DNA of 64,000 nt from Apostichopus japonicus (GCF_037975245.1 NC_092580.1:12059501-12123500); one strand, 5' to 3'. Positions 1 to 13,726 are shown, counted from the stretch's first letter. Numbers and translations: made by a program. Notes: a model not told the origin generated them from the sequence alone.

Positions 1-920
1 AAGAAAATCTATCTTGAAGAATGTTCGACCTTAGAAGGTTGTACCAAACATACTTGTTATACATTTATGTACTTTTCACTAGGATTTTCTGTTACATTTT
101 GTATGCCAGTGGGGCGGAACTGATCCACTTGATTTTATTCTGGCTTGTTGATCGGGGGGGGGGGGGGCTAGTATGTGGTTGCGCCTCAGAATTTATTTGA
201 ACATGACTGAATGTACAATACTTTATTCCTAACTCTTCATTTACAAAGTTAAGTCCATCAGATCGTTCTTGAGTAAACGTTCATATTACAGCCTGTAGGT
301 CTATTCAAAGCACACTCGGATGTTTTACGGCAGAACCTTTATATTAAATATTAAGCTTTTTCCGAGGTCATTTGCTTTCTGTGCTTGCACAATCTTCAAC
401 TGTGTCATAACAAGTTACAGAATCATATATTCAGTGTGTTTATAATCTATAATATTTTTGTATCCTCTCTGTATGTACATGAATAACCTATTTTACACAT
501 GGATATAATGTTCTACCTATCTATCCGTCGGTCCGTCCGTCCGAACATGCGTACATACATACACGCATACACACACATACATTCCTTTTATGTATTTATC
601 GAATGTTAGCCTCCAAAACAGTAGGTCTATAGCTGTATGCCTACATATCGCCGAACTGCTTCCCGGGCATTATATATTGAAACGATAAAAGCACATTTAG
701 TTTCTGTCTATAATGTACCTGTTTTTCTTATATATGTGTACTCTTCAAGTTACGTTACACATAATGATGTCCACATCACTCCGTGAGGGGTAGTTCGTTA
801 TCAATGTCAGTTACAACTTAACACTGTACTTTAGGTTTATCTTTCCTTTAATGTACATAGACCTACCGCATGTCGTAATAAACTACCTTATTTTGTACAC
901 ATGTTACTGTTAGTATTACA
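1..920. other. AT-rich flank, no gene seen
   Basis: There is a G run at 155-167 and a short CCGT repeat at about 526-543. No coding frame or RNA gene is recognised. Confidence 0.6.
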
Positions 921-1108
921 CTAAATCTTGGCCTTTTGGCTAAGATCATGTGTAGTATCTTTTCCCTTTCGAGGGGAATGGTGATGCACACCTGAAGATG
1001 ATCACACAGTCACAGTCCCGATGAAAGGGGACTGGGGCTGAGAGCGGATCAGTCGTTTGGTTTTCTTGCCCAGGTTCTTTCCTGGGCGATTTTTCCTTAA
1101 AAAAAAAA
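921..1108 (+). ncRNA. U2 snRNA 5'-domain chimaera (snRNA-headed SINE or pseudogene)
   Basis: The 5' part carries GGCCTTTTGGCTAAGATCA followed by TGTAGTATCT, which match U2 snRNA stem I and the start of its branch-point recognition region. After about 45 nt the resemblance ends. The U2 Sm site and stems III and IV are absent. The rest forms three good hairpins: TTCCC/GGGGAA near 961-979, AGTCCC/GGGACT near 1013-1032 and GCCCAGG/CCTGGGC near 1069-1087. It ends at an A run (1099-1108). Length is about that of U2. It is not a functional U2. SINEs with U1 or U2 heads are known in crocodilians. Confidence 0.65.
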
Positions 1109-2889
1109 TCTTGACTTATATATATTATCCAGTACGTTAAATGTTATAAACAAACAAAAATATTACTGAATGGTATCATTGTCCACCATACAGTTAAACT
1201 GCTAATATTGTTTTGCCAGCTTCACAAGTGAGACTCTTATATTTTATATACCTGATATGTATTGTCTATTCGTCATATAAACAGGTAACCAGGCACGTTA
1301 TGAAGGCGAGGGGGATAAAAACACGTAGCCCAGTAAAGCAATGTGTGCCGGCATCTTTTTGGTTGTTCGATGTTCCGACGATATATGTACATTATACATA
1401 AATCAAGGTATGCAAGTTTTACACGTAGATACCGCATTTTAGACCCTTTGCGTGTATATAGTCTATGCATAAATTATCATAATTTACATTTAAGTTATGA
1501 TAATTTATGCAAAGGCTATATACACTGTCAATGGATAGGTTACTCAGTCATACTGCGGTAAGCTATGAAATACACTAAGCCATTTACTGTGTCATCTCAA
1601 ATGTCGTCTTCTCTCGACATTGTTTTTACGCTCAATTTAAGTTTCCTCTGGACTGTTTTAATTAATAATACATGTTTACCACTTTTTCTTCATAACACTT
1701 AATTCTTTCCGTCGATCATTTTCGACAGTCCCCTTCGGCATTCCATGAAATGGAATTAAGTTCGTATTACATACAATCTAACATTCATATAGATGTACAA
1801 AAAAATACAAAAAAAAAAACCCCTAAGAAGCGAAAGGACATACACGTCAGTCTTTGCACAATTATAATTTCCTTGATATATTTTTGCTTTTATCTAAACT
1901 CTTTTCCATTGGTGAATTAGTTACAGAACATAAAAGCTAGCCAAAAATCAAAGAAAGCAACAAACGTCACACTACACTTACATATAGTCCGTTACCATGG
2001 AGATTGAAGACATCAATAAATGTCACGTGTGTTCACCAGAGACTAATACAGTGGGGAAAGTAAATAGATTTACCCTAAAATCTGTAATATCTTAAATGGA
2101 GTTTGATTGCGGCTACGTTTAATTTAAGCATGAATTGAGATGAATAGAAAGATTGAACGTTGCCTCACTGAAAGTCTCATGTGTGCTAGGCATCGCTGAA
2201 ATTTTAAGTCCATGTACAAACGTATATACGCAGAGAACAAAAGACTAGTTAATGGAAGCTTTTATCCGTCACCACGGTAACCAGGTCTTATTTTTTATAT
2301 TCCATTCTGCTTGACTTGGCAGCCATTTACAAGAAGCGGAGCAACTGTATTTTAGCTCTCAGACAACTATAAAAATTTAAAAAAAAATGAATATTTAATG
2401 GTCGCCATTAGAAATTGTTATTCTCATATTTGTTTGATATGTGTTTTACTGTTCGGTTTAAAGTTGGGAATAAAAGCAAGACCGACAAGGGACTAATGCA
2501 GTAAAAGGATGAATTTGGTATAGTGACTGAGTATACATACAATGGTTAGGCTGTATTGGATGCCGTATACTCAGTGTTAATAGTCACCCACCAGAATGCA
2601 GTCGTAGCAGACGCTTGCACATTCATATGTGTGGGGAAGGGCCGGGGTGGGGTGGTGGGGTCCACAAGGACAATCACGTAGCGCCCCACCCCTTGTTTCC
2701 TTAAATATAGGCTACTATGAGTGTACGCCATTCTTTATCCTACATTGTCCCGGGCCAACTATATATTTTCCCGCCCCCCCCCCTAATTGACTTAGGGAAC
2801 TGGGCTGTATCCCCGCCTAGTCCCCCTCTCGGTAGGGCTTGTGTATATACATAATTTTTTATATAATAAATTCTTGCTCTAGATTTGCC
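1109..2889. other. Intergenic, with one long hairpin
   Basis: Apart from the inverted repeat at 1452-1525, the region is AT-rich with no recognisable gene. G/C-rich runs occur near 2640-2665 and 2771-2784. Confidence 0.55.
1452..1525. repeat. Inverted repeat, 31-bp arms and 12-nt loop
   Basis: Arm 1452-1482 pairs with 1495-1525. The inner 16 bp (from GCATAAATTATCATAA) pair perfectly and three mismatches lie in the outer half. The shape and size resemble a microRNA precursor or a small palindromic MITE. Sequence alone does not decide. Confidence 0.75.
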
Positions 2890-3246
2890 TTGATATTGTT
2901 GTAGCTGTTCTCTTCCTCATAACACTGAAGTCTTCGGCGTCGATGTTGTGGGCGTCGGACGTCGTGGGCGTGGGGTTTGGTGAAGGCGTGGGCGTCGCTG
3001 TTGGTGTTGTTGTTGGTTTGTTATCAAGCAGTACTGATAACAAAACAACAATTGACCATTAAAGATTTTGTTCGACTTGAAGAGAAAATCGTTCTTGTTC
3101 ATTTCAGTGACCGTGAACTAAAACTACCCTTTCCGAATTTAAATTTCATTTTAGCTATTTTGATAACACATTTCCATCTTAACACGATTCGAAGATAAAA
3201 CAAAAGAAGACTGAGAAATGCTTTTAAGCGATATGTCGTGTAAATG
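2890..3246 (+). repeat. Local direct duplication, unit 1
   Basis: The unit is homologous to 3621-3917. Shared marks are GTTGTGGGCGTCGG, CGTCGTGGGCGTG, ACTGATAACAAAACAA, TTTTGATAACACATTTC and ATCTTAACACGA. A hAT MITE is inserted exactly at its right edge, between it and unit 2. Confidence 0.8.
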
Positions 3247-3590
3247 CAGTGGCGTAGGAAGGTACTTTTGAGTGGGGGGATGAAGACTGATGGCCGGCCT
3301 GGGGGAGGGGTCTAAGGGGAGGGGGTGTTTGCATTTCCAGGTGGCCTCAGATGCAATTTGGTGCAATATAGCACACTTCAACACCCACTCCATTTTGTAA
3401 ATAATTTTGCATTTTCACCTGGCCTTAGATGCAATTTGGTGCTCCAAATGAGATTTTTTTCTCATTTGGAAATGAAAAAGGGGTTTTCTGACTTGCGAAG
3501 CGGGGGGGGGGGGGGCAGAATGATATTTCCGCCCACCATATTTTTCACTGGGGGGCTGGCGCCCCCAGCCCCCCGGTTCCTACGCCCTTG
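3247..3590. mobile_element. hAT-type MITE, copy 1
   Basis: Ends are CAGTGGCGTAGGAA and, inverted, CAAGGGCGTAGGAA (12 of 14 alike). The flanks TGTAAATG (3239-3246) and TGTAAGTG (3591-3598) form an 8-bp target duplication with one change, the hallmark of hAT elements. Inside are two direct GATGCAATTTGGTGC blocks and a G-rich 3' end. It encodes no transposase. ORFs across it are chance. A second copy is at 9109-9447. Confidence 0.88.
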
Positions 3591-3620
3591 TGTAAGTGGT
3601 AAACTTGTTGATTACATGAT

Positions 3621-3917
3621 AAATTGTTGCTATGTCTGTACTCTTCATCATATCATTAAAGTCGTCGACGTTGTGGGCGTCGGGCGTCGTGGGCGTGAGA
3701 GTCATTGTTGGTCTTGTTGTAGCTGCGCTGCACCTATCTAGCTTACTGATAACAAAACAAAAATACGACATTTATAGATTTATTCCATTAAACCTTTCTT
3801 AACAATTTTTTTGTTGTTGCTATTTTTGATAACACATTTCTATCTTAACACGAATCGAAGAAGAAAAGAAGCAGGAAAAAAAGGAAAATGGATTGAAACG
3901 GATATGGTGTTTAAATG
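3621..3917 (+). repeat. Local direct duplication, unit 2
   Basis: This is the partner of 2890-3246 and lacks the MITE. Its right edge (GATATGGTGTTTAAATG) corresponds to the sequence just left of the insertion in unit 1. Confidence 0.8.
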
Positions 3918-5062
3918 TTAAATGGGGTTGTATAGGGCTGGCATGAAGTTATTAACTCATCCAGCATACATCGCTTTATTATTGACGGGCGTATAATTGT
4001 TTTATATGTTATAACGACTTTTATCTTCGTTTAGCCTATAAGACGTGATTTTTTATGTCGCTGTTATTTTTTTTATTTTTTTTTTATTCACTCTAAAAAA
4101 GTTGGCCAATATTTTACCCAACACTAGATAAGTATCAATGTGTCCAACCAACGTTGGGTTAAAATTATACCTCCAAAACAAGTAACAGTGCGGACAAACC
4201 CGACCATATTGTCACTTTTGGCAATGAAATATCTTAAACTGCCATAATTTTCATTTGGTTTGGGGGTAGAACTTAACCAAAATTTGCTTAGGAATATATA
4301 TATCCAGTGTTGGGTGAAATATTTGCCCTACGTCTTTCAGAGTGTTCCGCAGTAAACAAAGTTATCAAGTGTCACATATCGCTTTAATTTTTTTAGCATT
4401 ATGGTTATATACGTTGATGAGTTTATTTTTGCCCTTAATTAAGATGAAATCCCCCCTTTAGTTTTGTTCCTTTTGGTGAACGAATTTATCGACACGTCAT
4501 GTATCGCTTGAAGTGTTAGAAATATGGTTATATACCTCCATGTTTTTTCCCCTTCCATAAGATGATGTATTTTTCCTTTTAGTATATTTCTGTTTTATGA
4601 ATGAATTTATCGACTGCATATCATATCGCTTTAAGTGATTGACACATATTTATATATAGCACGGTATTATATTTCTTCTTCACAGCATGAATTATACTAC
4701 ATTAAGGGACACAGCGTATATACAGTAAGAACATGTCTGCGAAACTCATTAACACAGGATTGATGAATGGAAATTTGAATGTAGCAAAAATTAGGTTAAT
4801 TTTATTCAACAAAAATGGAACACGGAGGAACTCTTAATTGCTAGGCAGATAGAAGAAAAAGATCACGTTTAAAACGCTGAAATTTCTATTTTTAAAATTT
4901 CTGCTTATAATTATTTTGGCAACGAAAAGGCATAGCAAGGATGTATCATTTACATTATTGCTGTAAACCATATAAGTTACGTCACATGCTTGATAGGAAC
5001 TGGCATTCCTTGCAGAATAACGATTGCCGCTAAAACCATTTTTTTGCAATTTATCCTAATGA

Positions 5063-5175
<113 letters not shown>

Positions 5176-7411
5176 TGTGAGAAACGTCACTGAGAACTAA
5201 GCCTATAATCCTTCCATTATGTAAGTTTATTCAGTATAATTACAATATTTGACACGCAATACTAGAATTATTTCAAATTTGTTGAAGCTTGCGAAATATA
5301 TAGGCGCCATATAGAGAGTGGGTTTATTTATTTACTGGTAATTGAAATCGGTATGAATGTCTGTGCATATGTCTAACGTTTAAGAGTAATTTATAAATGT
5401 ATGATGAGGTACACGATGGGAAATCGTTACTCAGTTAAACTAACTAGGCCTATCGTTGAATAATTAATGTTTTGCTTTTAAGGAAAAGGTCCTCCTTGAG
5501 TTTGGTCAACAATTTTACCAAACATATAAAGGGAATATTGCAAATGAAAATAAGATCGCACTCCATTATGGGGGTGGGGTGGGGGGTGGGAAGAAGAGGG
5601 TCAAATCTAATGGGGCACGAATATCAACGGGCAGAGGGTCATGTGACTTTGTTCTAACTGAGCAAGCTACTAAGTTGCCTCAAAAAGGTTTTCAACAAAT
5701 TGTATCCTTTTTGCATTCCCTACAATAAATTCCTTAAAACTGGAACACTTTCCTAGATTTGTTACTCCCACCAAAGTGATGAGGTTTGGTGAGAGAGAAT
5801 TTAAGGACGATGACTTGATTCTCAACATTTCGTCACCCCGACAATTTCCATATCATTATCAATCTACTAACGTTAAACTGGACTTTTGTTTGTAAATTGA
5901 AATGGAGACTTTTATGCCATAATTTCATATAAAGCTATACCTTGACTATAGTCAAGCTAATGAAAGTCGGCATATTTTTAAATTTTTTTTATAGAATAGG
6001 ATAAAAGAGAAGAAAAGAAACGAAGACAAACATCTCCCAAAGTTGCTTAGATATTATGCTCGCTCGTTTCAGCACTGCAGAGAGTGTTTCGGAACGAGAA
6101 TGGTAAGTTTTAAACCTAAACTATACAGTGTAAATTTAGTTGTGTATTGGTATGTCTTAAAAACGATGAATTCAAGCAGAAAAAGACAGACAAAAAGGAG
6201 GAAACTTGATGAAAGTGCTTTAGTAATGTTTATATACAACTGTTCCCGCTTTTCAAAATACACATCTTTAAAGTATGATTAAATCACTGGAATGCTCCTT
6301 TAAGGCTAAATTTATAGTGATATTGGTTCCATTGATGGAGGCCTAACTGTTAATGTAAAATGTGAAACGGATAAGTTGATGAAAATGACTATACCACTTT
6401 CTACTGTAAAACTAAGTGTTACTTGCAACCTTGACTATTTTCTATTCAACCTCCGAATTTCTCATTAATTTAAATATGAAGCACTTTAATTATCCCATTT
6501 GTTACGCACTCGGTTATACCGTGTTATAGTGTAAGTGCATTCATCTGTACACTGTGAGGTTCGGTTAATTTGTGTGCTTGATTGCATATACACTCAGAAC
6601 CCGAGACACAACAGAGTCGTACCTCTTTCCTTGAAATGTGTGGCTTTTTCAATATACAGCCGGCTAGCGCTTACAGTAATGTTAATCCATTGTATTTGAT
6701 CAATTCTAATAGCTCAACCAAACATGTTCTTTTTTAACTTCATATAACAATAAAGCAGCCTTGGATGAGATTGAAAACCATGTGTCGTAGAAAACATTGT
6801 ATCACACATTGTTAACATGTCACTTGAGGTTACATTGTTTTCCTGCTAAGTTTATATTGCATCTGAATCGTTCTCGACTTAACGGTATATTAGACTGTAT
6901 ATATCGTCTGTATATACAGACGGTATATACAGACCGTATATTAGACTATACGGTATATTAGACTATATAGTTCAGTCACTTTCATTTATGAACCTCAGCT
7001 GTTTGAAAGTTTCATTTTCTCAAATATTAAAATTATCATGATAGAAATATATAACTTTTGACTGATTAGCCTAGCGGTGGTATTGAACGGCGTGACAACA
7101 TAAATAATTCTTGTGCTCGAAGCCATCCATTCATACATTTTGTATACTTATACTGCGCAGATCGCCTCATGATCGTCCGTGTGAGAATTGTTTTGCATGA
7201 TTTAGCACAATACTAACAGAACATGCATGCACTCCGGTGTCATATCTACGCATCGCAATAACGGCATGATATCTCTGACGTCATTATAGTTTGGCTTATT
7301 ACCACATATTAATGTGTCGCTTCTGTGATATATTAAATTATTTCCGAAAGTTTCTGAAAATCACCAGTTCCTGTAAGTCTGTTTGTCTCTTCTTTGGCTT
7401 GATTTAAAATT

Positions 7412-7556
7412 TTATATTTATTTATATTTATATATATTTATATATATTTATCTATATTTATCTATATTTATATATATTTATATATTTATATATATATTTA
7501 TCTATATTTATATATATTTATATATATATAATATATTTATATATATTTATATTTAT
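7412..7556 (+). repeat. (TATATTTA)-type microsatellite
   Basis: Irregular TATTTATA/TATATTTA repeats with a few TCTA variants span about 145 bp. The open frame across it (Tyr-Ile-Tyr-Leu repeats) is a repeat artefact. Confidence 0.92.
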
Positions 7557-8638
7557 AGACGCCTTGACAAAAGCAGTTCACAACCCGGACAGCAGCTTAT
7601 AACGATAATCGTGTTGGCTATTTAAATTCTGGGATTGTTGGATCTCGTTCAGAGTTGGCTGGCCAAGTATGAACGCTTCAGGCAAGATCCATAATTAACA
7701 AACTAATCTCGAGATACTCTTACCGCAGTGGGCTGTAATATGTATGGTGCTGACAATGTAACCGGCATTATTGCTCTCTCTATATATATATACAAAGGGA
7801 AAGAAGCAGACTATGAATTAGTCAGAGGGTTGTTCCTTCATGTTTGGAGCGCGGGAGGAGGTTAAGGATGGAGCAATATTATTAGACAGTGCCGACTTCA
7901 CAAAATATATATTAAAAAAACAAATTGGGTTTATTTCAGAATTTTCTCACCAAAACAAAAGTAGAGTGCTGATTGTGTGAAATGAAAGGAAAAGGAATTT
8001 TTTAGATCTTCATACGAATCATGCAATAAAACTGCCATCATTTCGTTACAAAATGGACAAAAATGATACAGTTAATCATGTTTTTAAGTTTTGATTTTCT
8101 ATTAACAAAACGCTTACAGGATAACTATAGGTACAACGTTAATGTTTGATATGTTATTAATGTTTGATAATTACATATCAAATATTAATGTTTCATAACA
8201 TTAATGTTTGATATGTTGTAAACCATTGAAATTCACTGCTATCCTTCCCAAGCTTGTAGACTTTTGATCGTTTCCCTTCAGTCATACAATTAAATTGACA
8301 ATTACAATTAAAAGTGACTCAGACTCATAAAATAAAGTTGCTGAATTATAAAGTCTATAATACCGAGACCAACGTGATATATGGAAAGCTGTTTGTTCCT
8401 TCTTTTTTGTGTACATTATTAACTTAAAAACATATGTGGATATAGGATGACTTTACACAGAACGTTATAGTTTTTGTAGGTCATAGTTAATGAAGAAAGT
8501 ATAATATTCGAGTGTTCTGGCAATGCTTCTATATAGCTAGGCTCATTTTTTGAAAATATGCTAATTCTCCTGGAATGCTCATTTAAGGCTAAACTGATGA
8601 TGACGTTGACTCCTCAATGCAGGTTTGCTTTAAACTTT

Positions 8639-8837
8639 CAGGGGTGGCCACATTTTTGTTCACGGGGGTTGGGTGGGGGGGGGGGTAAGATATTACGTCA
8701 TGCAGATGAGGGGTCAAATGGTGTAGTATGATGTTGTACTTGTGTACTGCAGACTAGGGAAGTTTGTCTGCCTTCAACTGGGGGGAGGGGGGTATTTTTC
8801 TCTAAACTCCACAGAAGTGTACGTGGTCGCGCCCCTG
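8639..8837. mobile_element. hAT-like MITE, 199 bp
   Basis: The left end CAGGGGTGGCCAC and the right end (minus strand CAGGGGCGCGACCAC) form an imperfect inverted pair of hAT style. Flanking octamers TAAACTTT and TTGACATT agree at 5 of 8, so the target duplication is decayed or doubtful. The interior is G-rich. Confidence 0.55.
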
Positions 8838-9108
8838 TTGACATTGTAGCAGCGTTATCAGGCCATTAGGTTCATGAGGAAAGATGCGGTGACATGGCCG
8901 CGGTTAGCACCGTGCGGTATATATTATGGAAAGACTTCCAAATAGAATTCGTACAGGTATAATGATAATATAGGCCTATATTGCCTATACGTTGCCAGAA
9001 ATTTATGTCATTAATGTAATTAGAATGAAGTGGTTTCTTTCTTGCATGGGAAACAGAATGACAAGAGCGTGGATGAACGTAGAATAGCGTTATACGTATA
9101 ATATAACG

Positions 9109-9447
9109 CAGTGGCGTAGGTAGGTACTTTTGAGTGGGGGGGGGGCTGAAGACTGATGGCCGGCCTGGGGGAGGGGTCTAAGGATTTTTTTGCATTTCCA
9201 GGTGGCCTCAGATGCAATTTGGTGCAATATAGCACACTTCAACTCCCACTCCACTTTGTAAAGAATTTTGCATTTTCACCTGGCCTTAAATGCAATTTGG
9301 TGCTCCAAACGAGATTTTTTTCTCATTTGGAAATGAAAAAGGGGTTTTCTGACTTGCGGAGCGGGGGGCGGAATGATACTTCCGCCCCCATATTTTTCAC
9401 TGGGGGGGCTGGCGCCCCCCAGCCCACCCCCCGTTCCTACTCCCTTG
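9109..9447. mobile_element. hAT-type MITE, copy 2
   Basis: The element is homologous over its full length to 3247-3590. Ends are CAGTGGCGTAGGT and, inverted, CAAGGGAGTAGGAA. Flanks ATATAACG (9101-9108) and ATAAAACG (9448-9455) are an 8-bp target duplication with one change. Different flanks in the two copies show independent insertions. Confidence 0.88.
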
Positions 9448-9455
9448 ATAAAACG

Positions 9456-12400
9456 TAACTGAAACTAATGTGGTAAAATAGTACAGATTTACGTCATGCC
9501 ACGTAACTGCACGTATGCGCGTACCGTATATCAGATGAAGGATTGTTTCTCCACAGAGAAAGGAAAAGCTTCTAAAAAAATAAAAATATAGAGAAGAAGA
9601 CAACATTTGAATAAATCCTTCAATTTAGAGTATAGGCTAGATTTACTAACAAGTAAACATTCCATTGTATGTATCACTATATTACGGAAAGGTCAACAGC
9701 ATCATTATTGAAGGAAGGTAAATGTTTTTTTTTTTATGAACTCTTCACGGTGCAGTAATACTTAACGGCTTTATCTAACAAAAGATATATTCACTCTTCA
9801 AACAGTCATTTCTATAGTTAAAGCCGGAAAAGATGTTCGAATTGTATTTCGCTCCTGGTATAGTGAGGTATCTGTTATAGGTTTTTGTTAATGCACTGTC
9901 ATATTGCCTGCCACTCTGAGTAAACAAATAATCATGCTCTACAATGAACTGATATGCTAATATTGTTTAAATCAACAACATCACATATATACTAATCAAT
10001 ATACCATATCAGTAACATCAAGCAAATAAACAAGACATTCAAGGAATTAAAAAAGTAAAATAAACGTAGGCCTACTCGATATCATGTTAAATAAATCAAC
10101 TTAAGTTCGAACCTTGTTTGATAACCATGGATACAAACAAAACCCTTAATAACAAAAAGATAAAAAAGGTAAATGAATTTAAGTTAAATTCTATCTCTCT
10201 TTTGTGTATATGTATACTTCTTATCTGCAGAAATATACACAAGATCAAAGGTATCCTATAGCCTATCACAGCTCTATATGTTGATACGTATATACGTTTG
10301 AAGAAGTCTGTGGATCATTTTTAATCTAATATCGGTGGTTTTTTCTGTGTTAAAGTTCTCTCAACGTTTCAGTCGTGTCCTTTGCCGCATATAGATTAGG
10401 AAACCTATAATTGAATTCAGTCTGGGGGGAAGGCGTTAAACTTTCTCATATCAAGCAATCCGACTTGGGATAGTGCAATATTTAACACCAAAAAATGTTC
10501 TGTTAGTAAAGCAGAATACTATATATATATGCGTATACATTGTATATATGCATGTATGATGTGTATGCCGGTATACTGTATATCATATACGTGCATACTG
10601 TATATGCGTGTATGCCGCACATGAATACAAGCTTCCAGGACTTATATATTTTAATTTAGTTTTCATTTATTTGTTTTTTTTTTTCCGAAAACATTCATAC
10701 ACACATATAATTGATTAAGTTAAACAATATACAGCATAGTTGAAGAAAACGAGTGTTCTAAGAAGCCTTGGGGTTTAAGAATAGTATAATTAGACCACAC
10801 GGCGCAGGAAAGGCAGGACGAATAAAAGAAAGCAAAAACAGTAATAACAAACAAACAAAGGAAGGGAAGAATCGTTAGAAAGTAATTGAAGTGATTACTG
10901 CCAAAATAACATGTGTAAACAAAATAATATTTGTTTATAGTTACATAATTGGAACCGGGATTTTTCGAGTAGAGGTATGGTGAGGAAGAACGAGGGGAGG
11001 GGGGGGGGTGGAGGGCAAAGGATGAAGGGCAGGATGGTGGGATGAGAGCTGATTTTAAACTGCATATACCGTTTTTAGGTCTGTTTCAAATTTTAACCGA
11101 ATGTGGTCAAATAGGGGGTCTCACATGAGATAGAAGAGAGATAGAGCAGAAAATGAATATAAGGCAAAAATGTTTCTAAATATGATGAGAGTATCATCTC
11201 TGCATGAACGTTATATACAATCACGTGTAATTGTAGTATACAGTGTGATATATAGGCTTGTAGCTGTATAAGTACAACAACGCATTCAGGACGTCTCAAC
11301 GAAGGTTTCCGCGCCAACGATGGCTTAACTCAATACGTAGGCTACTTATAACCAAGGTTGTAGCTCTCAAAGCCTGTTATATTAACCGGTACCTGTCACT
11401 AAGTGCCTCGTTTATCGACCACTTATAACGCTTGATATCCTATTTCCGAGGTTAATTCTAAAAGATAATAAATCAAGAGGGAGTAATAACGTTTAAAATT
11501 GAGATGGCTAATATATGGAATGCTTCATAGCATAAATTTTTTCAAGTCCTTCGGCATGTCGTAATACAAACTGCGCATGCAGCATCTCCAGTGTCAAGAA
11601 TAATAATGAAGAGTTATACAATGTGCAATGTCGTCTGCGCGAGACATATATATGTAGAATACCCAAAATCCAATGCGCGCCAATGTCAGTCCTTCTGCTT
11701 CTCAACATCATTGTCATGAGATCTTTACCTTGAATATTTTCTTAACTTTTTGTTCTTCGAATACAGCTGTAGGCCCATCATGTTTCCTTACCCTTCTTTC
11801 GTGATTAAGGTCACGTGGTATTTTTTTTTTTTTTCGTTTTGTGTTTAGTAACTTGATAAAATAATATACATACTCAGTGCATTAACGTGAAGGGTATTCA
11901 GCTTAGAAGACGGTACGGGTCTCATTATGATGGTGAGAAAAGATGTGTTATTTGTTAGTTGCAATCAAGTTTCTTTCCTTTAAACGTATAGTTACGTGTA
12001 TGTTTACATTATATGTGTATACTGCTGCATCTTTATAGAAGAATGTTCTTTATACATTTAACTCTATACCAAATGAACGTATAGAGGCGTCAATACCTAG
12101 CGCCTCAAGGATAATTATTGTGGCACAGAGCTAGGGGTGTTCACTCTTCATAGAGAAAACACGATTATTTATCGGCCCATATTCCCTCCTGGCCACCTGC
12201 ATATTTCCCCATGCTCCAAAGCTGTATAGTCCCACCTGAACCCCTCCCCCCCCCCCCACCTCCACCTCCCCTTCACTCAATCAGTCCTGATTGAACAATG
12301 CAACTTATTTTGGATTGAGCTCTATGGAAAGGTCTACAGTGTAAGGGTTGCCAAGGGGATTGGGTGCAAGTTGCTGCGAGGTTTCCTTTCTTCTTCATAT

Positions 12401-13592
12401 ATTTGTCTCATTGTCATTGCAATATTATATAATCTTCTTTCACTCAGCTTATTTTATATTCGATATTTTGTTGTACGAAATGGGCTTGCACATTGCTACA
12501 CGCTGTGCGGCGGCATCTGGTTTCTAACTGTGATCAATAAATGAACACGATGGCGAATATACTGTTACTCCAGTGAATTATAGCTTTTCAGTCAGTAACA
12601 TTCGGTTAATTATTGCGTCAGCCACCTATACACTGACTTCGCTCCTTGACTTGCATGCAATTGTTTCTTGGCTTACCATCAAACATACATTAGGCCTACG
12701 ATTAAAGTTAATCTCTTCATACACTTTGCCATATTGTCGAATGAATATCAATTTGTCAGAAAATGTGATTTATAATATTTGGTTCATTACGTTATGGTAA
12801 CCATGGTTACTATTTTCAGTTTTGGCCTGTGGAATACAAACGACAAAACACACACACACAAAAACCAGAAGTTAATGTGTACGTAGGCCATTGCATTTTA
12901 AAAGTAATTAACATGGATAAGAAGTTTTTACCATGAAAGGACAATAACAAAATTCAAAATGGTGATACACGCAAGAAATAACTCTCTCGCTGAATGGATA
13001 TACGGTCATACGTATATACATGAATAGGCAATGAACCAAAAGACAGCTTTCTATACATTTATGCACATAAGCGTACAATCGCTATAACTGCGGTAACACT
13101 GTTGATCACAAAGAGTATACAGTCACTCACTTAATTTAATAACAATATGGGAGTTGGCATTCAATTTGTTATGGCATTCATTTTTTTCTTCTTCATATAA
13201 TTTAGTTTAGTGCATATAATTGCTGGAGAGTCACGGTCCACCTTAGAAATAATTAAATATTTGCAATTCCTAAATATCATGACAAAGGCGGGGAGAGTAA
13301 ATCACAGTAAAGAAGACGTATATATACATGTTTGGTTGTATATAGTTGTTGTTTATAGAATAGAGGTTTATGTAGCTATGCACGGAGGAGAAAAAAATAG
13401 ATTCAAAATATGCTCGTGATTGATACGCTGCCTGTTCAAATATACACTCCCTTGTACTATTTCATATTGTTTATCGTAAAGTGATAAGGTGTAGGCAAAG
13501 GTTCCTACATAACAGCAACGTATCAGTGAATACTGAGGAAGCAGCTGTTAATGTAACCCCGTTCCCACGTATATATATAGGTTATGACTCAC

Positions 13593-13650
<58 letters not shown>

Positions 13651-13681
13651 ATATATATATATATATGCTATATACTATATA

Positions 13682-13726
<45 letters not shown>

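Noticed and set aside
3325-3741. + strand ORF of 138 codons and its relative at 9156-9458
   Set aside because: The similarity of the two peptides comes from the shared hAT MITE DNA. They run across element edges and have no domain.
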